Origin: CAVVGZ01 sp963747965
GTDB taxonomy: Bacteria; Chloroflexota; Anaerolineae; Anaerolineales; Anaerolineaceae
Assembly (NCBI GenBank): GCA_963747965.1
Contig: CAVVGZ010000004.1
Location: 372,001-436,000 of the forward strand
Reading direction: 5' to 3'
Length of the DNA: 64,000 bases
This document shows positions 1-7,734 of this stretch, piece by piece; position 1 is the stretch's first letter; every line of letters begins with the position of its first letter. The notes beneath the pieces were generated by a model that ran no database searches, was not told the origin of the DNA, and worked only from the letters and a program-made list of their open reading frames with translations. A program made the translations under genes and the position numbers.

Positions 1-575
1 TCCTTCCAGTAAGCCATTCTTTGCAAAACAAGCCGAAGGATTTCAAACCGGTCAATGGGTTGGTGGAGAGCTTCCTCAACACAGGTTGCAGGAAAAATTA
101 ATTCCTCTTGTGGCGGGACCGATCCCAGGAAGATATTGATTCCAACCCCCACGACAATTGCCTGAATTTCATTTCCAAACCAGGATGCCTCCACGAGAAT
201 TCCACACACTTTTTTCCCCGTCAACAGGACATCATTCGGCCATTTTATTTGGGGATTAAGCGGGTAGAGTGTTTCCAGAGCATCGGTAACAGCCAGAGCG
301 GCCAGGGGTGAGTATAAATGCAGGCAAGATTTTTCAGGCTGGCTTGGTATAAAAATCTGGCTGAATGCCAGGGAAACTCCCGGCCGGGTTACCCAGGTTC
401 GCTGCATCCTGCCGCGGCCGGAGGTTTGCTCATCTGCGATGACCAGGGCAGAATCCGGGGCTCCTTCATATGCCCAGCGCAGCGCCTCATCATTTGTAGA
501 TCCAATCGTATCAAAATACCGGAAACCGGGAAGATTTAATTCCTCAAGTCGTGAACTCAGCGGGGTATTTTCCAT
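1..575 (-). CDS. birA: biotin--[acetyl-CoA-carboxylase] ligase, 5' part
   Basis: Attaches biotin to the carrier lysine of biotin-dependent carboxylases through biotinyl-5'-AMP. The minus-strand frame from ATG 575 runs off the left edge, so only about 190 residues are present. Visible are the family's adenylate-binding segment TSGRGRMQRTW, the KWPNDVLL motif and the GILVEAS...VVGVGINI strand of the catalytic domain. There is no room for an N-terminal winged helix before the catalytic core, so this is the monofunctional enzyme type, not the BirA repressor. The frame is open throughout. It is divergent from the cbiMNQO operon. Confidence 0.88.
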   Translation of the reverse strand, partial: MENTPLSSRLEELNLPGFRYFDTIGSTNDEALRWAYEGAPDSALVIADEQTSGRGRMQRTWVTRPGVSLAFSQIFIPSQPEKSCLHLYSPLAALAVTDALETLYPLNPQIKWPNDVLLTGKKVCGILVEASWFGNEIQAIVVGVGINIFLGSVPPQEELIFPATCVEEALHQPIDRFEILRLVLQRMAYWK

Positions 576-667
576 AATATGGATTTTATCCTGATTTGAT
601 GGAAGCATGCATATCGGGCATGACAATTAATCTTAAATAAAAGCCATGAATTGACCTGTGCGGTGGC

Positions 668-716
668 TTTTCAAACAATGCTTTCTAAATTATAATTTTA
701 TTGCAATCAATTGCAA
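668..716 (+). promoter_or_regulatory. promoter with palindromic, Nur-box-like operator upstream of the Ni/Co importer
   Basis: A perfect -10 hexamer TATAAT lies at 691-696, with a weak -35 (TTTTCA, 668-673) 17 bases upstream. Immediately after it, 701-716 is a perfect inverted repeat, TTGCAAT-CA-ATTGCAA, placed where transcription would start. As I recall, the Streptomyces nickel regulator Nur (Fur family) binds TTGCAA-N5-TTGCAA; here the half-sites are TTGCAA-N4-TTGCAA. A repressor site for a metal-sensing Fur-family protein is therefore inferred; the one-base spacing difference could be real or a sequencing error. Confidence 0.5.
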
Positions 717-751
717 CAACAACCAATCTCAATAAGGTTTTTGGAGGTTTC

Positions 752-1422
752 ATGCTTCTCCTCCCCCTTGGAATGCATATCCCTGACGGGTTTCTATCCA
801 TTCCAGTCTCGATTGTATTTTGGCTGGCTTCCCTGCTTGTTATAGGTAGGTCTCTCCACCACGTAAATCACCATCTTGGTGAGAAACAGGTGCCGTTAAT
901 GGGCGTACTGGCTGCTGCATATTCGCCGGGCAGATGTTAAATTTTACGGTGGCTGGGGGTACTTCTGGCCACCTGTTAGGGGCTGCGCTTGCCACCATAC
1001 TCCTCGGTCCATGGGCTGCAGTTGTGATCATGACCAGTGTGGTCGCCACCCAGGCACTATTGTTCCAGGACGGCGGGTTGGTTGTGCTTGGCGCTAATCT
1101 TTTCAACATGGCAATTATCGGTGTTTTTGTTGCCAATTCAATATACCTGCTTTTCCAAAAAATTTCACACGGTAAAAAATGGGGAGTTTTTACAGGTGGG
1201 TTTGCTGCCGCCTGGTCATCCATATTTATTGCCTCGCTTGCCTGTGGACTGCAGCTTGCCCTTTCAGGAACCTCCCCGGCCAGGTTGGCTATACCCGCCA
1301 TGGGCGGCATCCACGCTCTCATCGGTATCGGGGAAGGTTTGATTACCATCGGAGCTCTCGCTTTCATTTATGCATCCCGAAGGGATTTGATTGTTTATCC
1401 CTCTCTTAAGACGTTCTGGTAG
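752..1422 (+). CDS. cbiM: ECF-type nickel/cobalt transporter substrate-binding membrane protein (frameshifted)
   Basis: Membrane subunit that captures Ni2+ or Co2+ for the energy-coupling-factor importer. The hallmark N-terminus MHIPDGFLS is present (Met at 773); its second-position His is a metal ligand in the family. The better ribosome site (GGAGG, 743-747) points to ATG 752, giving a seven-residue leader, so the start is uncertain between 752 and 773. A one-base loss near 920 splits the gene: the first frame ends ...AAAYSPGRC at 940, while FAGQMLNFTVAGGTSGHLLG, a core CbiM motif, continues in another frame to 1422. Several hydrophobic helices follow. It heads a four-gene operon. Confidence 0.85.
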
Positions 1423-1705
1423 TAAGGCAATCTGGATTGGCGGGATTCTTATCACCCTCATTCTTGCTGTGATCTCCCCGCTGGCATCCACCCATCCCGA
1501 TGGATTGGAATGGGTTGCAAACGAGCTGGGCTTCATGGATACCGCAAGAGAACCGGTTTTCCATTTGATTCCGGATTATGCATTTCCCGGGATTTCGAGT
1601 GAAACCCTTGCCACTATTATTGCCGGGATTATCGGCGCCTCAATTGTATTGGCTGTCTCCGTCGGGGCATCATCAAGACGGCGTCGGAAAGTTAATCAAG
1701 GATAG
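1391..1705 (+). CDS. PDGLE-domain protein of the Ni/Co importer (CbiN/NikN role)
   Basis: About 104 residues with one membrane helix at each end and the motif HPDGLEWVANELGF in the extracytoplasmic part, which identifies the PDGLE domain. This domain replaces or is fused to CbiN/NikN in cobalt and nickel ECF importers and is thought to help load the substrate subunit. The start is TTG 1391 with an AAGGGA-like site just before it, overlapping the end of cbiM by about 30 bases, which implies translational coupling. The sequence ends with a basic RRRRK tail that is probably cytoplasmic. Confidence 0.75.
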   Translation: MFIPLLRRSGSKAIWIGGILITLILAVISPLASTHPDGLEWVANELGFMDTAREPVFHLIPDYAFPGISSETLATIIAGIIGASIVLAVSVGASSRRRRKVNQG

Positions 1706-1785
1706 GAGAGGTTGGCATCAATTTTTCCACTGGAAACCAGGATTCGATAAACCCGGCCTTTCAGCTCGATACCCGAATCAAGCTT

Positions 1786-2515
1786 GTGCTGGTATTTTCC
1801 TTTATCCTGACAACTGCATTAACGCCAATTGGCGCCTGGCCGGTCTATATTCTCCTGCAATCCCTGGTCCTGGCAGCAGCTATCCTTGCCAACATACCAA
1901 TTACAACGGTATTTAAACGCTCCCTGGTGGTTCTGCCCTTTGTCCTGGCGGCTTTTCCATTACTATTTACCAGTTCCGGGACCCGACCTTTGGATGGTAG
2001 ACCTGGGGTTTCTCCGCATTGCCCCCAGCCAGGCAGGTTTTACCCGTTTTGTCACCATTTTTCTAAAATCCTGGATTTCAATCCAGTCCGCAATCTTATT
2101 AACATCGACCAGTCCATTTAATGAGATACTTTTGGCAATGCGGGCGTTGCATCTGCCCCGCATTTTTGTTGAGGTGATTGGATTGATGTGGCGCTACCTG
2201 TTCTTATTTCGAGATGAAAGCCATAAAATGTTACAGGCACGCTCCTCCCGCAGCAGTGAATCCCGGGATAAAAAATCAAAATCAGGGGGAACATTGTGGT
2301 GGCGGGGGCGGGTCACTGGTGGAATGGCCGGCAGCCTGTTTATACGTTCACTCGAACGCAGTAACAGGATATATCATGCCATGCTGGCACGTGGTTATAA
2401 TGGGGAATTTCAAACCCTTCAGAATCCACCCATACCTGCTGTGGATTGGATTATTTTAGGATTCGGGTTGCTGGTTTTAACATCTTTGCTGGTTTTCGGA
2501 CTGCTATTTTGGTAA
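1786..2515 (+). CDS. cbiQ: ECF transporter transmembrane (T) subunit CbiQ (frameshifted)
   Basis: Transmembrane scaffold coupling the ATPase to the substrate subunit. The first segment (LDTRIKLVLVFSFILTTALTP) is the typical CbiQ beginning and reads in one frame to about 1980; the rest, including the T-component helix ARSSRSSES and the ...ERSNRIYHAMLARGY coupling motif, reads in another frame to TAA 2513-2515. A one-base indel around 1981-1995 joins them. The 5' end is unclear: codons upstream of GTG 1786 (D-x-I-N-P-A-F-Q-L-D) look native but have no in-frame ATG; a TTG at 1712 behind GGAGAGG is in a different frame, suggesting a second indel near 1745. Confidence 0.8.
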
Positions 2516-3264
2516 TGTCTCAAGCATCACCAGGCGAAATCATTCGTATAGAGCATTTAACCTATGTCTATCCCGATGGACGGAAGGCCATTGATGATAT
2601 CAATTTCCACGTTTCGCAGGGCGATAAAGTAGCCCTGGTCGGACCAAATGGTGCCGGGAAATCCACCCTGCTGCTTCATTTGAACGGCATCCTCAGGGGG
2701 AAAGGCATGATCCAAATTGCAGGGATTGAAATAAATGATCGCACAATCAAACAGGTTCGCAGCAGAGTTGGCATAATCTTCCAAAATCCCGACGACCAGC
2801 TTTTTTCACCCACAGTGTTCGACGATGTGGCATACGGCCCGATATACCAGGGATTTCCCGAATCGTCTGTTCGGGTGAAAGTAAATCAAGCCCTGGAGCA
2901 GGTAAACCTGCCAGGCTTTGAGGACCGTGTTTCTTATCATTTAAGCCTGGGGGAAAAGAAAAGGATTGCCATTGCTTCCGTGCTCTCCATGCAGCCGGAT
3001 ATTCTGGTTTTGGATGAACCTACCGCCGGACTGGATCCTGCCGGGAGACGCCGCATCATCCAGCTCCTTAAGGACCTGCCTCAAACGATGCTGGTCGCAT
3101 CCCATGACCTACCCCTGGTCGAATCACTTTGCAGCCGGACAATATTAATCAATCGGGGAAAACTGGTCGCCGATTCTACCACTGTCAGATATTTTGGGAA
3201 ACAGCGCACTCCTTTTGGAAAATGGTATGTAACCCAAATATTTGTATTCCTCCACTTGATTTAG
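2515..3264 (+). CDS. cbiO: ECF transporter ATP-binding protein CbiO
   Basis: ATPase powering the Ni/Co importer. Walker A GPNGAGKST, Q-loop FQNPDDQLF, signature LSLGEKKR, Walker B ILVLDEPTAGLD and switch His in VASHD are all present and in order; the length (249 residues) is normal. The start at ATG 2515 overlaps the cbiQ stop as TAATG, so the two are translationally coupled. The Q-loop sequence with DQLF is typical of ECF ATPases. The last 20 or so residues are unusual (KQRTPFGKWYV...) and the frame might be disturbed at the end. Confidence 0.92.
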   Translation: MSQASPGEIIRIEHLTYVYPDGRKAIDDINFHVSQGDKVALVGPNGAGKSTLLLHLNGILRGKGMIQIAGIEINDRTIKQVRSRVGIIFQNPDDQLFSPTVFDDVAYGPIYQGFPESSVRVKVNQALEQVNLPGFEDRVSYHLSLGEKKRIAIASVLSMQPDILVLDEPTAGLDPAGRRRIIQLLKDLPQTMLVASHDLPLVESLCSRTILINRGKLVADSTTVRYFGKQRTPFGKWYVTQIFVFLHLI

Positions 3265-3306
3265 AATAGTTTTTTTGTGGTATGATTTTCCCCATTGGAG
3301 TTGTAT

Positions 3307-3666
3307 ATGGAGAACGAAAAAATTACAATTATCGAAGGCCCGCCGCCAACTTTCGAGGTGGAACACAATGATTGGGTGCTGGGTTTAAGCGAGAGCCCGA
3401 AATATTTCAATCTGGCTACCACACGTCTGAGGACGTTTAATGGTCCGGCCCTGGTTGAAAGGTGTTACCGTGCCTGGAACAAGCATGACAACATTTTTCT
3501 CCATTACCGCAACAAATTGGGACTGGAAGATAAGGTTCCAATCCTGGCAGCGCGTGCCCTGGATACGAACGATGGCAATGTCCTTGTTTTGTGGGTACGG
3601 CTGAGTCCGGAAGAATTCGAATTAAACGACGAACTTAATGATGACGAGGAGGGTTTCGACAATTAA
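3307..3666 (+). CDS. conserved hypothetical protein, acidic
   Basis: A 119-residue protein with no signal peptide or membrane helix and a strongly acidic C-terminus (ELNDELNDDEEGFDN). ATG 3307 is preceded by TGGAG six bases upstream, so the longer TTG start at 3295 is not needed. I do not recognise the family. It stands alone between the importer operon and the C39 gene, with about 40 bases before and 150 after. Coding is supported by the ribosome site and by codon use like that of its neighbours. Confidence 0.6.
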   Translation: MENEKITIIEGPPPTFEVEHNDWVLGLSESPKYFNLATTRLRTFNGPALVERCYRAWNKHDNIFLHYRNKLGLEDKVPILAARALDTNDGNVLVLWVRLSPEEFELNDELNDDEEGFDN

Positions 3667-3817
3667 GTTAGCCAGCATGGAAACCACATAATTCGAAAAT
3701 TTCTGGTCCGTATGATCATCATGTCTTTCATCAGAAACAATTACCTGCCCACCCGGGATTTGTTGGATCGTACATACCGGTGGAAATTAAGAAATCCCAT
3801 CAGGATATAATCAAGCT

Positions 3818-5098
3818 ATGAGAAAGAATAAAATATTACTGGTAATCCCCCTCCTGGCAATAGGGGTTGTTGCGATTTTGTTTCTTATACTCTTCAAGGA
3901 CCGGATTTTCTGGCATATTGACCAGCTCGCAGTGAAATTATCCTATTCTCTAAAACCACCCGAAGAAGAAGTCTTCCTTCCCAACACCCCCATAGCCAGA
4001 CCGACGAACACCCAAACACCAGTCCCAACCTTAACCCCCACCCCGGAAGTAATCCTCCAAACAGCACCCGTAATTTCCACAGAAATCCCTACCCCGCTTC
4101 CGCCGGCAGCCAGCCTGGATGGGGTCAAATATATCGGTCAGCACGGATTATTCAATTATTGCGCACCAGCCAACCTGGCAATGGCATTGTCCTATTGGGG
4201 ATGGCAAGGGGACCTGATAGAGATTGGCAGCGTCCTGAAACCTTTCGAGAAAGACAAAAATGTTATGCCTTATGAAATGGCTGATTACATTCAAAACCAG
4301 ACCAATCTTGGGGCGATGGTTCGTCACGGGGGTAATTTAGAGCTTATCAAAGAGCTGATTGCCAACGGATTTCCAGTCTTAATTGAAAAAGGCGCCTGGA
4401 TGGTGGATCTAACCAATAAGGTCAGCTGGATGGGTCATTTCAGTGTGATTGATGGGTATGATGATGGGCAGCAAAAATTTCTTACGAAAGACTCATTCTA
4501 TGGTCCCCCGGACCTTCCAGAAGTTTACCCGATAGATTATGACAAGCTGGAGAGTGAATGGCGTGGATTTAATTTCCAATTCATCGTGGTATATCCTTAC
4601 TATGAGGAAGCCCGCTTGCTAGAAATCCTGGGTGATTATGGAGACGCCAACCTCAGCAACCAGATTGCTCTCAATCGCGCTGATGAGGAAATTGTCAGCC
4701 TTTCGGATGTGGCTAATGTCTTTGCCTGGTTCAATAAAGGCACAAGCCTGGTGCAGCTCCAGGATTATTTTGGGGCATCCAGCGCCTATGATCAATTCTT
4801 CCTGCTCAACGCTGCTTTGCCTGAAAGTGAACGACCCTGGCGGATGGTCTGGTATCAAACCGGACCATACTATGCTTATTATTTTGCCGGCCGCTACCAG
4901 GATGTCATCGACCTGGCAACCAAAACCCTGGACGTCCCCCAACCGTACCTGGAAGAGAGCTGGTACTGGCGTGCACGTGCTTATATCGCCCTTGGTGAAC
5001 GAGAAAAAGCAATCGATGATTTGAACAAATCGCTCGAATACCATCCCAATTTTGCTCCCAGTGTCGCTCTTCTTCAGGAACTGGGAGTGACCCAATAA
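3818..5098 (+). CDS. membrane-anchored C39-like cysteine peptidase with TPR repeats
   Basis: Residues 5-26 form a membrane anchor; 55-95 is a Pro/Thr-rich linker; 100-260 is a C39-like (Peptidase_C39_2) domain with the likely nucleophile Cys115 in NYCAPANLAMALSYWG and His207 in GHFSVIDGYDD; after that come helical repeats ending in a clear TPR (SWYWRARAYIALGEREKAIDDLNKSL written here in two parts: ARAYIALGEREKAIDD and NKSLEYHPN). C39 domains cleave double-glycine leaders, but soluble C39_2 proteins are mostly of unknown substrate. No transporter or leader peptide gene is adjacent. The stop is 1 base before sbcD, so the two are probably cotranscribed. Confidence 0.75.
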   Translation: MRKNKILLVIPLLAIGVVAILFLILFKDRIFWHIDQLAVKLSYSLKPPEEEVFLPNTPIARPTNTQTPVPTLTPTPEVILQTAPVISTEIPTPLPPAASLDGVKYIGQHGLFNYCAPANLAMALSYWGWQGDLIEIGSVLKPFEKDKNVMPYEMADYIQNQTNLGAMVRHGGNLELIKELIANGFPVLIEKGAWMVDLTNKVSWMGHFSVIDGYDDGQQKFLTKDSFYGPPDLPEVYPIDYDKLESEWRGFNFQFIVVYPYYEEARLLEILGDYGDANLSNQIALNRADEEIVSLSDVANVFAWFNKGTSLVQLQDYFGASSAYDQFFLLNAALPESERPWRMVWYQTGPYYAYYFAGRYQDVIDLATKTLDVPQPYLEESWYWRARAYIALGEREKAIDDLNKSLEYHPNFAPSVALLQELGVTQ

Positions 5099-5099
5099 G

Positions 5100-6344
5100 A
5101 TGGTTAAAATTCTCCATTTTGCCGATGCCCATATCGATATTGCCAACCAGGGCAGGCGCGATCCTCAATCCGGGTTGCCGGTTCGGGTATTGGATTTCCT
5201 GAAATCCCTGGATAAGATTGTTGATACAGCCATAGAGGAAAAAGTCGACCTGGTCATATTTGCCGGGGATGCCTATAAAGACCGCAGCCCTGCTCCAACC
5301 TTCCAACGGGAATGGGGCAAACGCATGATCCGCTTATCATTAGCCGGTATCCCCACCATTTTACTGGTAGGCAATCACGATCGTTCCCCGGCTCTGGGCA
5401 GGGCGAATGCTTTGCAGGAATTTGATACACTGCAGGTACCCCATATCTGGACCATCAGCCAGCCAACCTTACTCAAACCCGGCGATCTGGAAGGCCTTCC
5501 TGTTCAGGTGATGGCCATCCCCTGGGTGTCCCGCTCGGGACTGATGAACAGCCTCGGGATGTCCGCCTCCCAGACAGACCTGGCTTACCAGGAAATTGAA
5601 TCCAGGCTGGAAATGCTGGTGAACACCTGGTTGGGCCAGATTAATCCGGCTCTTCCGGTAGTCCTGACTGCCCACGCCTCAATAGAAGGCGCAAAATATG
5701 GCTCTGAGAGAAGCGTCATGCTGGGCGCAGATGTTACCCTGGCTGGCAGGCTTGTTCGCAATCCGCAGATTGATTATGTAGCCCTGGGGCATATTCATAA
5801 AGCACAAAACCTGAATGAAAATGCGCATCCGCCGGTCATTTATCCCGGCTCTATCGAACGCGTGGATTTTGGAGAAGCCAGGGATGAGAAATTTTTCGTG
5901 GTCGCAGAGGTAAACCGCGGCTCCACCCATGTAACCTGGCATAAATTAGAGGGCAGAAACTTCATCGACCGCTTCATAAAAATAACTTCTCCGGATAATA
6001 TTTTTGAGCAGGTGGTGGATGCCTTGCCTGACCAGTCCCAGTTGGAGGATTCGATTGTGCGGTTAACGATCGAATATCCGCACGATTGGGAATCCCTGAT
6101 CAACGAGCCCGATATCAGGGCTTACCTTAACCCGGCCTTCGAGTTCCACTTCATTCGCAGGCCGCAAATCGAATCCAGGCTGCGTCTGCCTTCCAACCAG
6201 ACAATCAGCTCCCTCACTCCTGAAGATTTGCTGGAAATTTATTGGAAATCCATTAATACACCCACGGAGGAGATGAAAGAGCTCCAAACCCTGGCGAAGG
6301 ATATCATCCAGCACACTTCGGAACCAGACCATAATGAATTTTAG
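5100..6344 (+). CDS. sbcD: DNA double-strand-break repair nuclease subunit SbcD-like (metallophosphoesterase)
   Basis: Mre11-type Mn2+-dependent nuclease that works with SbcC on hairpins and DNA ends. The calcineurin-like metal motifs are ordered: FADAHID near residue 7, FAGDAYKDR near 57, GNHDRS near 87, TAHASIEGA near 190 and ALGHIHKAQ near 220. Length 414 fits SbcD. It starts one base after the previous stop. Its partner sbcC is downstream but separated by a CorC-type membrane protein gene, an unusual order because sbcD and sbcC normally adjoin. Confidence 0.88.
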   Translation: MVKILHFADAHIDIANQGRRDPQSGLPVRVLDFLKSLDKIVDTAIEEKVDLVIFAGDAYKDRSPAPTFQREWGKRMIRLSLAGIPTILLVGNHDRSPALGRANALQEFDTLQVPHIWTISQPTLLKPGDLEGLPVQVMAIPWVSRSGLMNSLGMSASQTDLAYQEIESRLEMLVNTWLGQINPALPVVLTAHASIEGAKYGSERSVMLGADVTLAGRLVRNPQIDYVALGHIHKAQNLNENAHPPVIYPGSIERVDFGEARDEKFFVVAEVNRGSTHVTWHKLEGRNFIDRFIKITSPDNIFEQVVDALPDQSQLEDSIVRLTIEYPHDWESLINEPDIRAYLNPAFEFHFIRRPQIESRLRLPSNQTISSLTPEDLLEIYWKSINTPTEEMKELQTLAKDIIQHTSEPDHNEF

Positions 6345-6382
6345 GATTCTGGAGACTATCATACCAACCAATCAAGTATTTA

Positions 6383-7729
6383 ATGATTAATATGCCCATC
6401 ATCTTTATTCAAGTACTCTTTATCATTTTATTGATCCTGGCAAACGGGGTCTTTGCTATGGCGGAGATAGCAGTGGTTTCCGCCCGAAAACACCAGCTGC
6501 AAAATAAAGCGGATGAAGGAAATCTCAACGCTAAAACAGCCCTGGAAATGGCTAAAAATCCCACGCGTTTCCTGTCCACCGTACAGATTGGGATAACCCT
6601 TGTGGGAATCCTCTCCGGTGCCTTTGGCGGTGCCGTATTGTCCGGTTATCTGGCTGTTGAACTCGCAAAAATTCCCCTACTGTCCCCCTATAGCGATGAA
6701 CTGGCATTGGTTTTGGTTGTAATCGCCATCACATATCTCTCCCTGGTTTTTGGCGAATTAATCCCCAAACGCCTGGGATTGAATAACCCGGAATCCATCG
6801 CAATTGCAATGGCCAGACCCATGCATACCCTGGCACGCATCACCGCCCCTATCATCAACCTGCTCAGTGTTTCAACAGAAGTCGTCCTGCGCATCATGGG
6901 TGTGAAACAGACCAAGGATCCGGGAGCCACAGAAGAAGATATCCGGATACTGCTGGCCCAGGGTACCAAACACGGCTTGTTTTATACAACCGAAAGGGAA
7001 CTCATTGAAGCAGTTTTTCGCTTTGGGGATCGGGTAGTTGAAGAGGTTATGACCCCCCACACTGAAATTGAGTGGATCAACTCGGAGGACAGTCTCGACG
7101 AAATCACATCGAAGATCCTTAATACAAGCCATGAACAGCTTCCGGTTGCCCACGGCAGCCTGGATAACCTCCAGGGTATCTTAATAACCAATGAATTTTC
7201 TGGTACAGCTTCAATCGGGCCAACCCGTTCAATTATCAAAAATGATTAAACCCCCTTAATTGTCCCTCAAAATTTACCTGCAATCCGCGCCCTGGAAGCA
7301 ATAAAAAAGGAGGATACCGGAATCCTGATTGTTATTGACGAGCATAGCGGCATTCTCGGAATGGTGACCCTCATAGACATCCTCGACGCCATCGTAGGGG
7401 TTGTACCGCATGATGGCGCCCAATCCCAGGAACGTATCGTACGGCGGGATGATGGGTCTTACCTTGTGGACGGGTTATATCCTGTCGATCAGCTGAAGGA
7501 TTTCTTCTCCATTGATTTCTTTCCGGATGAGGAGGAAATCGGCTATCTAACACTGGGTGGTTTAATGATGAGCCAGTTCGGAGAAATTCCGTCACCCGGC
7601 AAGAGCTTTGAATGGCAGAACTACCGCTTTGAAGTGATGGATATGGACGGAATGCGTGTGGATAAGGTATTAATTTCCCTGCATAGCCACCCGCAAAACA
7701 TCATCGATTCGAATTCCGTAATTGAATAG
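6383..7729 (+). CDS. HlyC/CorC (CNNM-type) transporter family protein (two compensating indels)
   Basis: N-terminal CNNM/DUF21 membrane domain (residues 1-190, about four helices, LIPKRLGLNNPE), then tandem CBS domains (EVMTPHTEIEWI; GILIVIDEHSGILGMVTLIDILDAIVG) and a C-terminal CorC_HlyC domain. The family is linked to Mg2+/Co2+ efflux or resistance. The frame is broken between 7199 and 7256: one extra T in the TTTT run at 7196-7199 and one missing C in the CCCCC run at 7251-7255; correcting both restores QLQSGQPVQLSKMIKPPLIV and the original frame. That pattern is typical of sequencing error, so the gene is probably intact. Confidence 0.85.
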
Positions 7730-7734
7730 TCAAT

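Noticed and set aside
752..1422. cbiM as two separate genes
   Set aside because: The two frames join exactly across a conserved CbiM motif, so one broken gene is more likely.
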